NCBI RefSeq assembly: GCF_008079445.1
Contig: NZ_VRYH01000003.1
Location: forward strand, 62,001 to 126,000
From: Aidingimonas lacisalsi
GTDB taxonomy: Bacteria > Pseudomonadota > Gammaproteobacteria > Pseudomonadales > Halomonadaceae
Direction: 5' to 3'
Length of the DNA: 64,000 bases
Part shown: positions 49,164 to 59,856 of the stretch, one piece after another
Position numbering within the stretch: the first letter of the stretch is position 1
Layout: the number at the start of each line of letters is the position of its first letter
Position numbers and translations under genes: made by a program
The notes under the pieces: generated by a model
Seen by the model: the letters and a program-made list of their open reading frames with translations, nothing else
Told to the model about the DNA's origin: nothing
Database searches by the model: none

Positions 49164-49349
49164 ATGACCGACCGACACACTGTTAGCACCATGCCTGGCT
49201 TGACTCTCTATGCCTATGGGTATGGCAGCTGGCGATTTAGTGGCTGTCGGTCGGTTCAGTATGCCACCTCCGGCCGGCATCGCATCGGTGGCTCGACGCT
49301 TCGATGTTCTGTCATCTGCCGGAGTACCGACGATGAATGCCAAGCTTGA
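49164..49349 (+). CDS. Second upstream ORF overlapping the DAHP synthase start
   Basis: A 61-codon ORF with AGGAG eight bases before its ATG. Codons 16-25 encode Tyr-Ala-Tyr-Gly-Tyr-Gly-Ser-Trp-Arg-Phe (49209-49238), again aromatic. It reads through the DAHP synthase Shine-Dalgarno and start codon in another frame and stops 17 bases inside that gene, so translational coupling is possible. It matches no protein family that I know. It could be a second leader peptide or a chance ORF with a lucky ribosome site. Confidence 0.5.
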   Translation: MTDRHTVSTMPGLTLYAYGYGSWRFSGCRSVQYATSGRHRIGGSTLRCSVICRSTDDECQA

Positions 49350-50412
49350 CCTCTGTGATAACGACACCCTGCCGTCGTCGAACGCATCCACCGAGACGAC
49401 GCATTACCCGCTGCCTACACCGAACGCACTGCGCGAGCGGCTACCGATTCCCGAATCGCTGAAGCATGCCATCGATGCCCAGCGCAACGCCGTGAAAGCC
49501 ATCATCGAGGGCAGGGACGATCGCATGCTGGTGGTCGTAGGTCCCTGCTCGATTCATGATCCCCAGGCCGCTCGGGAATATGCCGAGCGCCTCGTCGAAC
49601 TGTCACGGCGAGTCGATGATCGGCTCTTGCTGGTCATGCGTGTCTATGTCGAAAAGCCCCGTACCACCGTAGGTTGGAAAGGACTGGCTTACGATCCGCA
49701 GCTTGATGGCAGTGATGACATGGCTCGGGGGCTGCATTTGTCGCGATCACTGTTGCGCGATATCGCGGCCATGGGGATGCCGGTGGCCACCGAATTGCTC
49801 CAGCCGATGGTCGCTGCCTATCTCGACGACGTGCTGGCATGGGCGGCCATAGGGGCGCGTACTACCGAATCACAAGTGCATCGGGAACTGGCTAGTGGAC
49901 TTCAGGCCGCTGTAGGTTTCAAGAATGCGACTGATGGGAGGTTAGGCGTGGCGATCGACGCGATGCGAGCGGCTGCCCACCCCCAACGTCATTTCTCCAT
50001 GGGTAGTGATGGAGGGCCGGCGATTCGCGAAACGGCGGGAAATCGTGCGACTCACATCGTATTGCGCGGCGGTCATAAGGGGCCGAACTACCAGCGTGAC
50101 GAGATACGGCGCTGTCGACAAGTACTGGCCGACACTGGGGTGTCTACGCGCATGATGGTCGATTGTAGTCATGCCAACTCGTGCAAGGATCACCGCCGTC
50201 AGGGCGAGGTGTTACGCGCTGTCATGGATCAGCGGTTGGCAGGTGATGAGAATCTGATGGGCGTGATGCTCGAAAGTCACTTGCGAGAAGGCAAGCAAGT
50301 GCTGGCGGCAGACTCGTTGACGTACGGCATGTCGATTACCGATGCTTGCCTGGGATGGGATGAAACGCAACGGTTACTGGAGGAGGCGGCTGAGAGCCTA
50401 CGGTATTCCTGA
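49333..50412 (+). CDS. 3-deoxy-7-phosphoheptulonate synthase, class I (DAHP synthase)
   Basis: A 359-residue AroF/AroG/AroH-type enzyme, the first step of the shikimate pathway (erythrose 4-phosphate plus phosphoenolpyruvate). Motifs are VVVGPCSIHD, EKPRTTVGWKGL, IGARTTESQVHRELASGL and the metal-binding DCSHANS. The frame opens at 49210, but GGAG at 49321-49324 and the family length set 49333. Whether Phe, Tyr or Trp inhibits it cannot be told from the sequence, so I do not choose aroF, aroG or aroH. Expression is probably controlled by the leader upstream. Confidence 0.95.
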   Translation: MNAKLDLCDNDTLPSSNASTETTHYPLPTPNALRERLPIPESLKHAIDAQRNAVKAIIEGRDDRMLVVVGPCSIHDPQAAREYAERLVELSRRVDDRLLLVMRVYVEKPRTTVGWKGLAYDPQLDGSDDMARGLHLSRSLLRDIAAMGMPVATELLQPMVAAYLDDVLAWAAIGARTTESQVHRELASGLQAAVGFKNATDGRLGVAIDAMRAAAHPQRHFSMGSDGGPAIRETAGNRATHIVLRGGHKGPNYQRDEIRRCRQVLADTGVSTRMMVDCSHANSCKDHRRQGEVLRAVMDQRLAGDENLMGVMLESHLREGKQVLAADSLTYGMSITDACLGWDETQRLLEEAAESLRYS

Positions 50413-50480
50413 ATGGACGACGGCGGCATCGCACCAGCATAATCTCGGTCCATATTCATGACACCGGGAAGCCTTGGGCA

Positions 50481-50993
50481 ATGATATTCCGACTCGAATC
50501 GTGTGACGCTGGCCGCTATCGGCGTAAAGCACGCATCATCAGTGTTGCCATGGCGGCCCAGATGGTCGTGCTTGGAATCGCCTTTTCGCAATGGCTGGCG
50601 TATGCCTTCGGGACGGGTGTCTGGTGCTATCTGCTGGGCATGTTGTTTGGGCTGCTGGCCACCAGTGTGATATTTGCCGTCTTGATCGAGCGTCCCTGGT
50701 TATCGGAGATGCGCTATGCATGGCAGCTCAGGCAGCGCCTGTCTCAGATCCGAGGGTATCTGCCGGCGCTGCGACAGGCTGTCGATGACGATAACCCGAC
50801 CGCATTGGATGTATTGGCCTTTTATCATCGAGGGCTCGAGCAACTCGCAGTCCTCAATGGTCGGGCTCTCGATGAAGGCGCCGATCGACAGGCGGAAAAG
50901 GCCGTCGTGCAGCGGCGCCGCGAGATGCTGGGGCTGCCGCCTGACGTCGACGGCTTTGACCCCGAGGACTTGAGTGCCTTCAAGAAACGATAG
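50481..50993 (+). CDS. DUF3087-like membrane protein
   Basis: A 170-residue protein with two adjacent membrane helices (about 20-40 and 47-69) and a charged cytoplasmic C-terminal domain. The segments YHRGLEQLAVLNG and the N-terminal RYRRKAR resemble the DUF3087 family found in Pseudomonas and Halomonas. It ends 15 bp from the convergent ppk1 stop. Its role is unknown. Confidence 0.7.
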   Translation: MIFRLESCDAGRYRRKARIISVAMAAQMVVLGIAFSQWLAYAFGTGVWCYLLGMLFGLLATSVIFAVLIERPWLSEMRYAWQLRQRLSQIRGYLPALRQAVDDDNPTALDVLAFYHRGLEQLAVLNGRALDEGADRQAEKAVVQRRREMLGLPPDVDGFDPEDLSAFKKR

Positions 50994-51008
50994 TGTGGCT
51001 GCCATGTC

Positions 51009-53231
51009 CTATGCCTTGTGGGCGTAGGCATAAAGCAGCGTCTCCTGAGCGCTGATCGGCGCATGATCACCGGGTTCTTGCTTGACGTACGTACCGTCGC
51101 TTTGCAGCAGCCAACTCTGGCAGTTGTCGACCAGGTAGGTTTCCAGGTCCTTGCGGATGCGTGCGGCCAGCTTCTTGTCGAGTAGTGGGAAACCGGTTTC
51201 GACACGGTGGAACATGTTGCGTTCCATGAAGTCCGCGCTTGAGGCCCATGCCTCCGGTTTGCCGTCGTTGTAAAAGTAAAACACGCGAGTGTGTTCCAGG
51301 AATCGGCCGATGATCGAGCGGACACGGATGGTTTCCGAAATACCTGGTACGCCGGGACGCAAACAACACATGCCGCGGATGATCAAGTCGCATTCCACGC
51401 CGGCTTGTGACGCACGGTAAAGGGCGCGGATCAGCTTGGGTTCGGTCAAGGAATTGCACTTGATGATCAAGTGGGCGCGCTTGCCCTTCTCGGCATACTG
51501 GGCTTCGCGATCGATCATGGCCACCAGTTGTTCATGCAGGGTAAAAGGCGCGTGGAGCAATCGTGCGATATGGCGTGCCTTGCCCATACCGGAAAGCTGC
51601 TGGAACACCTTGTGGACATCCTCGCATAGCGTTTCATCGGCGGTGAGCAGGCTGTAGTCGGTATACAGCTTGGCCGTCTTGGAGTGGTAATTACCCGTCC
51701 CCAAGTGGGCGTAGTAGCGCAATTCTCCTTTCTCGCGGCGGACGATATGCAACAGCTTGGCGTGGGTCTTGTAAGCCATTACACCATAGATGACGATGGC
51801 ACCGGCTTCTTGCAGGCGTGAGGCAAGCTGTAGATTGTCGGCTTCATCGAAACGCGCTCGCAATTCGATGACGACCGTGACTTCCTTGCCATTGCGCGCG
51901 GCATCGACCAGTGCGCTGACGATCGGGGAATCGGCGCCGGTGCGATACAGGGTCTGCTTGATGGCTAGCACATTGGGGTCGAGGGCTGCTTCGGTGAGCA
52001 GATCTTCAATCGGCGTGAACGACTGGAACGGGTGGTGCAGCAGGATATCGTTCGAGGCGATGGTATCGAACAAACTGCCCGACTTGTTCAGTGCCTTTGG
52101 CAGCCCGGGGGTAAACGGCCGGTAGCGCAATTCTGGACGATCGACATCGGCAAGTACCGCCATCATTCGGGTCAGGTTGACCGGACCGTTGACGCGATAC
52201 AAGTCCTGCTCGTCGAGTTCGAACTGTTTGAGCAGGAAGGCTGTCAGCGTCTCCGGGCAGTTATCGGCGACTTCGAGACGAACGCCACTGCCGTAACGCC
52301 GCGCCAATAATTCCCCGCGTAGTGCCGAAGCCAGGTCGGAAACGTCTTCGGGGTCCACTGACAGATCGGCGTTGCGTGTCAGGCGGAATTGATAGCATCC
52401 GCGCACTTCCATCCCGGGAAACACCTCCTGAGCATGGGCATGAATCATCGAGGAAAGAAAGACGTACTCACTGTATCCCTCCTCGCTAAGGGATGTAGGG
52501 AGCGCAATGAGTCGGGGCAAGGAACGCGGCGCCGGCAGGATGGCCAGTCCACCCTCACGTCCGAAGGCATCCTTGCCATCCAGTTCGACAATGAAGTTGA
52601 GACTCTTGTTGACCAGTCTCGGGAAGGGGTGCGAAGGATCCAGCCCGATCGGACTGATGACCGGCATGATCTCGTCGGCAAAATACCCGCGCACCCACTC
52701 GGCTTGAGCCTCGCTCCAGTCACTGCGTCGTCGAAAGCGCAAACCCTGCTCATTCAGCGCCGGAATCAGAGTCTCGTTGAGTATCCGATACTGGCGCTCC
52801 ACCTGCTCATGAGCGGTTCGGGCTATTTCGGCCAGTACGGTACGGGGAGGCAGCCCGTCGGCGCCGCTGTCTTCATGACCAAGCGCAATCTGGTGTTTTA
52901 GCCCGGCCACGCGAATTTCAAAGAACTCGTCGAGGTTCGAAGAAAATATCAACAGGAACATCAAACGATCGAGTAGCGGGTGCGAAGCATCCAGTGCTTG
53001 CTCCAGCACTCGTATATTGAACTGCAGGTTCGTCAGTTCCCGGTTGAAATAGAGCGAGGAATCATCGAGATCGGTCTCCGGCGAAGGAGCCGACTTGGCG
53101 TGGATACCGGTCCGCGTCCGGTTGATCCGCAGCGGTGTCGGCTCGCTGGAGAGGGCGTGATCGCTTCCCGCGACACTGGGTGGGGTAGCGTGCTGTGCGC
53201 TGTCATCGTCTGGGCGGTGCGAATCTTCCAT
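51009..53231 (-). CDS. ppk1: Polyphosphate kinase 1
   Basis: A 740-residue enzyme that makes polyphosphate from ATP. The N-terminal domain opens with YFNRELTNLQFN, and the catalytic core has the autophosphorylated His in KTHAKLLHIVRR and the AHLGTGNYHSKTAKLYTDYSLLT segment. About 55 polar residues precede the conserved start, a longer tail than E. coli. Of two adjacent ATGs, the second (53231) has better spacing from GGAG. Together with ppx it gives the window both directions of polyphosphate turnover. Confidence 0.96.
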   Translation of the reverse strand: MEDSHRPDDDSAQHATPPSVAGSDHALSSEPTPLRINRTRTGIHAKSAPSPETDLDDSSLYFNRELTNLQFNIRVLEQALDASHPLLDRLMFLLIFSSNLDEFFEIRVAGLKHQIALGHEDSGADGLPPRTVLAEIARTAHEQVERQYRILNETLIPALNEQGLRFRRRSDWSEAQAEWVRGYFADEIMPVISPIGLDPSHPFPRLVNKSLNFIVELDGKDAFGREGGLAILPAPRSLPRLIALPTSLSEEGYSEYVFLSSMIHAHAQEVFPGMEVRGCYQFRLTRNADLSVDPEDVSDLASALRGELLARRYGSGVRLEVADNCPETLTAFLLKQFELDEQDLYRVNGPVNLTRMMAVLADVDRPELRYRPFTPGLPKALNKSGSLFDTIASNDILLHHPFQSFTPIEDLLTEAALDPNVLAIKQTLYRTGADSPIVSALVDAARNGKEVTVVIELRARFDEADNLQLASRLQEAGAIVIYGVMAYKTHAKLLHIVRREKGELRYYAHLGTGNYHSKTAKLYTDYSLLTADETLCEDVHKVFQQLSGMGKARHIARLLHAPFTLHEQLVAMIDREAQYAEKGKRAHLIIKCNSLTEPKLIRALYRASQAGVECDLIIRGMCCLRPGVPGISETIRVRSIIGRFLEHTRVFYFYNDGKPEAWASSADFMERNMFHRVETGFPLLDKKLAARIRKDLETYLVDNCQSWLLQSDGTYVKQEPGDHAPISAQETLLYAYAHKA

Positions 53232-53270
53232 CATGGCTCCATGAATTATGGAAGGGCCCGGCCCTCCCGT

Positions 53271-54320
<1,050 letters not shown>

Positions 54321-54329
54321 CTAGTCTGG

Positions 54330-54356
54330 TTGTCTAAGATGACAATCTTGTGACAA
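54330..54356 (-). promoter_or_regulatory. Repeat cluster upstream of hemB
   Basis: An inverted repeat TTGTC-TAAGAT-GACAA at 54330-54345 is followed by a second TGACAA at 54351-54356, exactly 11 bases after the first TGACAA (54340-54345). It lies 52-78 bp before the hemB start codon, where an operator or activator site would be expected. Confidence 0.4.
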
Positions 54357-54472
54357 GCGAGGTCGGCGTAAGGAACCAATGGGGAACATCTTGATGATGT
54401 CTTGAAGTATATCAGTGCCGTCACACACCGACAGTGTCGGCTTGTCGCACGGCAAGGGGGCAGGACGACGGA

Positions 54473-55246
54473 TCAGTCGTTCCGAGTGTCATCCGTATCG
54501 GTGGAGTCGCGCCGGACCAGTCGCCCGAACAGGATTCCCACCTCATAGAGCAGATACATGGGAACGGCCAGCAGGCTTTGGGAGATGATGTCCGGTGGTG
54601 TCAGAAGCATGCCGATGACGAAGCATCCCAGTACGATATATGGGCGCTTTTTGGACAGGCTTTCGACAGTGGTGGCGCCCGAGAAAATCATCAGGAAGGT
54701 GGCTATGGGGATCTCGAAGGCGACACCGAAGGCAAAGAAAAGCTTGAGTACGAAATTGAGATATTGGTTGATATCGGTCATCACGGCCACGTCTTCCGGC
54801 CCGGTCTGAGTAAAGAACTCGAACAATAACGGAAAGACGACGTAGTAGGCGAAAGCCGCGCCACCGTAAAACAGGCCCACACTCGAAGCCAGCAATGGTA
54901 TCGCCAGGGATTTCTCGTTGTCGTACAACCCAGGGGCGATGAATGACCAGGCTTGATGCAGCACATAGGGTACGGCGATGAAAACGGCGACGACCAGTGT
55001 CAACTTGAACGGTGCGAGGAAGGGAGAGGCCACTTCCGTGGCGATCATCTGTGAGCCTTCCGGCAACAACGCCATGAGCGGCTGAGCGACGAAGGTGTAG
55101 ATATCGTTGGAAAACGCATACAACGCGAGGAAGATGATGCCGATGGAGATCACCGAACGCATCAGTCTCGAGCGCAATTCGATCAGGTGTTCGATCAGCG
55201 GCGCCTGGGAATTGTCTTGATCCTTGGAGTCATGCGAGTCGGTCAT
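54473..55246 (-). CDS. tatC: Sec-independent translocase subunit TatC
   Basis: A 257-residue inner-membrane protein with six hydrophobic segments that binds twin-arginine signal peptides. The N-terminal PLIEHLIELRSRLMRSV and the AFGVAFEIP segment are family hallmarks. It overlaps tatB by four bases (ATGA). It exports folded, cofactor-bearing proteins. Confidence 0.97.
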   Translation of the reverse strand: MTDSHDSKDQDNSQAPLIEHLIELRSRLMRSVISIGIIFLALYAFSNDIYTFVAQPLMALLPEGSQMIATEVASPFLAPFKLTLVVAVFIAVPYVLHQAWSFIAPGLYDNEKSLAIPLLASSVGLFYGGAAFAYYVVFPLLFEFFTQTGPEDVAVMTDINQYLNFVLKLFFAFGVAFEIPIATFLMIFSGATTVESLSKKRPYIVLGCFVIGMLLTPPDIISQSLLAVPMYLLYEVGILFGRLVRRDSTDTDDTRND

Positions 55247-55698
55247 GTTGACGAATCGTCCTTGTCAGCCGGCGTGGAGTCCGATGGAGCTCCCTGGTCC
55301 GTCGCAGACGGCGGCACTGAAGCACGCCTCGACAGCGCCTTGTCAAGGCGCTGTCGGACGTCGCCCCGCGTATCATCGACGCTGTCATGGGCATGATCAG
55401 TCTCGGCAGGGCGAGGTTTATCGATGGGAGCATCGTCGGGTTCGGCGTAGCTTTCGACGTCTCGCTTGACCTTGTTCAGGCCATCGTCAAGTTTCTTCTG
55501 CTGCTGATCGAGTTTCTGCCGCAGCTCTTCGGCCTCCAATTGTGCCGAAATCTCGCGTTGCATTCCCGAGACGGTACGCTTGATCTTGCCGATCCAGAGG
55601 CCGAGTGTGCGCGCAGCCTTGGGGAGCCGTTCAGGGCCGAGCACCAACAGACCCACAACGCCCAGAAGCAGGAGTTCCAGGAAGCCGATATCGAACAT
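55243..55698 (-). CDS. tatB: Sec-independent translocase subunit TatB
   Basis: A 151-residue protein with one N-terminal membrane helix (FLELLLLGVVGLLVLGPERLP) that ends in the TatB-type GPERLPKAAR motif, followed by an amphipathic helix and a long acidic tail (many Asp and Glu). The N-terminal Glu at position 8 is the TatB-distinguishing residue. It overlaps tatC and starts six bases after tatA. Confidence 0.94.
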   Translation of the reverse strand: MFDIGFLELLLLGVVGLLVLGPERLPKAARTLGLWIGKIKRTVSGMQREISAQLEAEELRQKLDQQQKKLDDGLNKVKRDVESYAEPDDAPIDKPRPAETDHAHDSVDDTRGDVRQRLDKALSRRASVPPSATDQGAPSDSTPADKDDSST

Positions 55699-55704
55699 TG
55701 CCGG

Positions 55705-55962
55705 TTACTTTCGCTCGTCCTGGTCCTCGACCTTATGTTCGGCCTTGACGTCGTAAGTCGCGCCTTCGTCATCGTCGTGACTGACGCGCTGCTGGGAGTC
55801 GTCCTTGGCCTCGTCTTTCTCTTCCTCGTGCATGGCCTTCTTGAAGCCCTTGACGGCCCCACCCAGGTCACCCCCGACATTACGCAACTTCTTGGTGCCG
55901 AAGATGAGGATAATGATGCCCAGCACGATCAAGAGTTGCCAGATACTGATACCACCTAACAT
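55705..55962 (-). CDS. tatA: Sec-independent translocase subunit TatA
   Basis: An 85-residue protein with the TatA N-terminus [19 protein letters not shown]-type membrane helix, the [14 protein letters not shown] hinge and an amphipathic helix, then a strongly acidic tail. It oligomerises into the translocation pore. The frame opens five codons earlier, but GAGGGG eight bases before 55962 and the family N-terminus set the start. Confidence 0.95.
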   Translation of the reverse strand: MLGGISIWQLLIVLGIIILIFGTKKLRNVGGDLGGAVKGFKKAMHEEEKDEAKDDSQQRVSHDDDEGATYDVKAEHKVEDQDERK

Positions 55963-55997
55963 AATGCTTCCCCTCAATGGCTGGCCCCGGGGCCAGG

Positions 55998-56336
55998 TTA
56001 ATCGGTCGATCGGGCGGCCTTTTCGTCTAATCCGGAGACACCGAAACGGCGTGCCAGTTCTTCCAGGACGTCGTCATGGCTGATGCCCAGATGTGATAAC
56101 ATCACCAGACTATGAAACCACAGGTCGGCCGTTTCGGCGATCACGGCTTGATGACAACCTTCCACGCCGGATTCCGTCTCCTTGGCTGCCAGAATGGTTT
56201 CCGTCGCTTCCTCGCCGACTTTCTCCAGGATCTTGTTCAATCCTTTATGGTGCAATGAAGCGACGTAGGAGGTGTCCGGGGCGGCCGAACGTCGTTGCTC
56301 CAGTACCAGGGCCAATTGTTCGAGTGTATCACTCAT
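55998..56336 (-). CDS. hisE: Phosphoribosyl-ATP pyrophosphatase
   Basis: A 112-residue all-alpha MazG-like pyrophosphatase of histidine synthesis (PR-ATP to PR-AMP). The metal-binding segment [15 protein letters not shown] is intact, and the second acidic helix [14 protein letters not shown] follows. GAGGAAG supports the start. It lies between ubiB and tatA without the hisI gene that precedes it in Pseudomonas, so PR-AMP cyclohydrolase must be coded elsewhere. Confidence 0.95.
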   Translation of the reverse strand: MSDTLEQLALVLEQRRSAAPDTSYVASLHHKGLNKILEKVGEEATETILAAKETESGVEGCHQAVIAETADLWFHSLVMLSHLGISHDDVLEELARRFGVSGLDEKAARSTD

Positions 56337-56384
56337 CAGACAGCTTCCTCGGTCTCATGTCCGCATCGTATGGCAAGATACCCA

Positions 56385-58007
56385 TTAGTGCCAGGCCAAC
56401 AACAGTATTCCCAGTCCTGCTGCGGTGAGTATCGGCCATGGCTGACCCGCAACCCACCCCAGCAGCGGATCCCAGGCCAGGGCAACGGCAACCAGCAGGA
56501 GGCCGATACGGATCCGGCGAGCACTACGTGTGACATGACGCATGTGTCGGCTGACGCGATCCATGGCGTCTGCCTGGCGTCGTCGTTGCTTGTGATCGAC
56601 TTCCGCTCGGACCAGTGCCTGGTGCGCCAGTACCGGCAATTCCGGTAACTGGCGCGTCAGTTCCGGCGCCTGCCGCTTGAGCGAGTTCCAGAGCCCCTGA
56701 GGACCGGCTCGCTCGTGCATCCAGCGTTCGAGATAGGGCTTGGCGGTGCTCCAGAGGTCCAGGTCGGGGTAGAGTTGACGCCCAAGCCCCTCGATATTGA
56801 GCAGCGTCTTCTGCAGCAGCACCAGTTGCGGCTGGACTTCCATGTTGAAGCGTCGTGCCGTCTGGAACAGTCCCAGCAAGACTTGACCGAAGGAAATGTC
56901 CTTGAGCGGTTTTTCCAGGATCGGTTCGCAGACAGCACGGATCGCAGCCGCAAATTCATTGGCACGCGTATCCTCTCCAACCCATCCCGATTCGATATGC
57001 AGGGCGGCGACTTCATAGTAATCCTGGTGGAAGAATGCCAGCAGGTTGCGTGCCAGGTAGTCCTGATCTTCACGGGTCAGGCTACCGACGATGCCACAGT
57101 CGATGGCGATGTATTGTGGATCGCGGCTGGTCCCTTGGGTAACGAAGATATTACCGGGGTGCATGTCGGCGTGGAAGAAGTTATCGCGGAAGACCTGAGT
57201 AAAAAATATCTCCACGCCGCGTTCGGCGAGCTTTTTGAGGTCAGTGCCCTGAGCTTTCAGGGCATCGAGGTCGGCAACCGGCACACCATGAATGCGTTCC
57301 TGTACCATGACCCGTCGTCGCGTCAGTGGCCAATGAATCGCGGGAACATAGAGAAGCGGCGAATCCTTGAAATTGCGTTTGAGTTGCGAAGTGTTGGCGG
57401 CTTCCTTGTGGAGATCGAGCTCGTCGAAAAGCGTCGATTCATAATCGGCGACGACTTCTACCGGCCTGAGGCGACGGGCTTCCGGAATCCACCTCAGGAA
57501 ATAGGCCAACCGGTAGAGTAGCGCGATGTCCTGGCGCATGACGCGTTCGATACCCGGACGAATGATCTTGACCACGACATCTTCATCGCCATGCAGTCGT
57601 GCTGCGTGTACCTGAGCCACCGACGCCGAGGCCAATGGATGGCGGTCAAAAGTGGCAAAGGCGTCGGCCAGTGGCGTCTCCAGTTCCCGTTCGACCAGAG
57701 CGACGGCCTCATCGCCGGAGAAGGGGGGCACCTGATCCTGAAGTCGCCGGAGTTCGTCGGCAATATCCGGGGGCAGCAAGTCCCGACGAGTGGACAGCAT
57801 CTGCCCGAATTTCACGAAGACTGGTCCCAATGCTTCCAGAGCCAAGCGTAGCCGTTCGCCACGGGGGCGTCGGCCGACGGGGATCAGACGTAAGGGTGAC
57901 AGACGGAAGGCCAGGCGTAATAACCAGGGGAGTCGGTCCAGTGGAATCAGAGTTTCCAGACGAAAACGCGTGACGACCCAGATGATGCGCAGCAATCGAA
58001 AGCTCAT
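56385..58007 (-). CDS. ubiB: Ubiquinone biosynthesis protein UbiB
   Basis: A 540-residue ABC1/ADCK atypical kinase-like protein of the ubiquinone complex. The signature KxGQ motif ([15 protein letters not shown]) starts at Lys66, and the kinase-like DMHPGN and AIDCG segments follow. Two C-terminal membrane helices (about 497-538) anchor it. Its exact activity is unsettled in the field; ATPase activity that helps extract precursors is the usual model. It overlaps ubiJ by ATGA. Confidence 0.96.
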   Translation of the reverse strand: MSFRLLRIIWVVTRFRLETLIPLDRLPWLLRLAFRLSPLRLIPVGRRPRGERLRLALEALGPVFVKFGQMLSTRRDLLPPDIADELRRLQDQVPPFSGDEAVALVERELETPLADAFATFDRHPLASASVAQVHAARLHGDEDVVVKIIRPGIERVMRQDIALLYRLAYFLRWIPEARRLRPVEVVADYESTLFDELDLHKEAANTSQLKRNFKDSPLLYVPAIHWPLTRRRVMVQERIHGVPVADLDALKAQGTDLKKLAERGVEIFFTQVFRDNFFHADMHPGNIFVTQGTSRDPQYIAIDCGIVGSLTREDQDYLARNLLAFFHQDYYEVAALHIESGWVGEDTRANEFAAAIRAVCEPILEKPLKDISFGQVLLGLFQTARRFNMEVQPQLVLLQKTLLNIEGLGRQLYPDLDLWSTAKPYLERWMHERAGPQGLWNSLKRQAPELTRQLPELPVLAHQALVRAEVDHKQRRRQADAMDRVSRHMRHVTRSARRIRIGLLLVAVALAWDPLLGWVAGQPWPILTAAGLGILLLAWH

Positions 58008-58627
58008 GTCACTCCTCGCTGCCTGTCCAGACGTTGCTGCACTCGCTCCACCCTGGCGTTTAATCGGTCGAGGGTCGTTTCAAGCTCGGTAAGATGGTCC
58101 CGGACCACAGCAGCCTGCCGGCGACCGGGGAGCAGACGGACTTCTTCCCGCAGGTAATCGCAGAAGTCCGCGCTGAATTCACGGCGAGCCCGGTGCTCGA
58201 TACGCACCAGACAACGTAGCCCTTCCGCTACGCCGTGGGCGGGTCCATGTCCCATCCAGCGGGCGAGTTGACCTTCCCAGTCGATATCCAGGTCCAGCAA
58301 CAGATCGCGGACGGCCTCAAGTCGCATGATGTCGCCTCGAACGGTCAAGTGGCCACTGAACATCAATTCTTCGATGGAACGCCCGGCCAGCAATTCCCTG
58401 AGCGTACGCTCGTCCAACTCGACCTCAGTGTCGAGGCGATCATCCTCATGTGGTGCGCCGAATGTCAGCGAGATGCCTTCGGGGGTGACGCCGAGCAGAG
58501 CGTCAACGCGCGGACGGACCAGGCGAAACAGCAATCGCGAACCTGCAAGCCGGGACAGTCGCGCCGGCGCTGCCGGGTCTCTGGCCAGCAGGGTATTGAG
58601 GAAATGTTCCAGACCAAGGCGCCACAT
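58004..58627 (-). CDS. ubiJ: Ubiquinone biosynthesis accessory factor UbiJ
   Basis: A 207-residue protein with an N-terminal SCP2-like lipid-binding domain (about 15-110) and a C-terminal coiled coil ([19 protein letters not shown]). UbiJ is a non-enzymatic scaffold that carries ubiquinone intermediates for the Ubi metabolon. Its ATG overlaps the ubiE stop by one base (TAATG), and its own stop overlaps ubiB by four. Confidence 0.92.
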   Translation of the reverse strand: MWRLGLEHFLNTLLARDPAAPARLSRLAGSRLLFRLVRPRVDALLGVTPEGISLTFGAPHEDDRLDTEVELDERTLRELLAGRSIEELMFSGHLTVRGDIMRLEAVRDLLLDLDIDWEGQLARWMGHGPAHGVAEGLRCLVRIEHRARREFSADFCDYLREEVRLLPGRRQAAVVRDHLTELETTLDRLNARVERVQQRLDRQRGVT

Positions 58628-59373
58628 TACAACTTGATGCCGCGATGCAGGGCGACAATGCCGCCGGTCAGGTTGGTATACTCGACACGCTCGAGACCGG
58701 CGGACTCCATCATCGACTTGAGTGTTTCCTGGTCCGGATGCATGCGAATCGATTCGGCGAGATAGCGGTAGCTGTCGGGGTCACCGGCTACCCACTCTCC
58801 CATCTTGGGCAACATGCGGAAGGAGTATTCGTCATAGACGCGTGACAACATTGCATGGCGTGGCTTGGAGAACTCCAGGATCAACAGTCGACCGCCGGGT
58901 TTGAGGACTCTGGCCATGGAGCGCAGTGCGGATTCCTTGTCGGTCACATTGCGTAGACCGAACGCGATGGTGATGCAATGGAACGCATTGTCAGGGAAGG
59001 GCAGGCACTCTGCGTTGGCCTGCACGTACTCCACATTCCCTCCCACACCGCGGTCGAGCAGCTTCTCGCGCCCGACTCGCAGCATGGACTCATTGATGTC
59101 CGCCAGCACGACTCTGCCTTCAGGGCCCACGCGACGCGAGAACGGCAATGTCAGGTCACCGGTGCCGCCGGCGATATCCAGTACCTGATGGCCTCGGCGT
59201 ACCGCAGAACGTTCGAGGGTCAGGCGTTTCCATACCCGATGGATCCCCAGTGACATCAGGTCGTTCATGAGGTCGTAGCGTGCGGCAACCGAATGAAAGA
59301 CATCGGCGACTCGCGAAGCCTTCTCCTCGAGTGGTACTTCCTGGTAGCCGAAGTGGGTGGTGCGATTGTCCAT
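58627..59373 (-). CDS. ubiE: Ubiquinone/menaquinone methyltransferase UbiE
   Basis: A 248-residue SAM-dependent C-methyltransferase acting on the quinone ring. The SAM site [11 protein letters not shown] and the [11 protein letters not shown] and [11 protein letters not shown] ends match UbiE closely. It begins the ubiE-ubiJ-ubiB set, whose stop-start overlaps indicate coupled translation. Confidence 0.98.
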   Translation of the reverse strand: MDNRTTHFGYQEVPLEEKASRVADVFHSVAARYDLMNDLMSLGIHRVWKRLTLERSAVRRGHQVLDIAGGTGDLTLPFSRRVGPEGRVVLADINESMLRVGREKLLDRGVGGNVEYVQANAECLPFPDNAFHCITIAFGLRNVTDKESALRSMARVLKPGGRLLILEFSKPRHAMLSRVYDEYSFRMLPKMGEWVAGDPDSYRYLAESIRMHPDQETLKSMMESAGLERVEYTNLTGGIVALHRGIKL

Positions 59374-59472
59374 CTGTGATCCCCGGTCAGACTGCGAGTG
59401 ACGCCATTGTAGCTTCCTGATGCTACGCTTGTCTTTGTCGAGGAGTGAGGCGGAGCCTGGCTCGCTGCAGGC

Positions 59473-59856
59473 CTAGAGCTCCTTGAACTGAATGGTTTTC
59501 GGCTGACGAGATTCTCCGGCGTCTTCCAGGCGACGCAGGTAATCGGCCCAGTTGGCTTCCTGATTGATCGCCAGCGAGTACAGGTAGTCCCAACTGTATA
59601 GGCCGCTATCATGACCATCGTCGAAATGCAGCTTGAGGGCGTAACGCCCGGCTTGCGTGATGTTCTGAAGTCCCACATCCTTCTTGCCGACCTGTAATAC
59701 GGCGGTATCGCCACCATGACCGCGTACCTCCGCCGACGGTGAATAGACACGCAGGTACTCGACCGAGAGCCGGTAACTTTCGCCATTCTGGTAGGCGAGT
59801 TCCAACTCACGGGCCTTCTTGTGGTAGTGAACACGGATCGGGATAGGAGCGGACAT
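59473..59856 (-). CDS. DUF971 domain protein
   Basis: A 127-residue protein with the DUF971 (gamma-butyrobetaine hydroxylase N-terminal-like) fold: the core has LRVYSPSAEVRGHGG, VGLQNITQAGRYALKLHFDDGHDSG and YLYSLA segments. In eukaryotic hydroxylases this domain binds zinc; here the zinc ligands are not obvious. AAGGTG seven bases upstream supports the ATG at 59856 over 59898. It lies between hslU and ubiE, as in Pseudomonas, but without the pha genes found there. Confidence 0.88.
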   Translation of the reverse strand: MSAPIPIRVHYHKKARELELAYQNGESYRLSVEYLRVYSPSAEVRGHGGDTAVLQVGKKDVGLQNITQAGRYALKLHFDDGHDSGLYSWDYLYSLAINQEANWADYLRRLEDAGESRQPKTIQFKEL

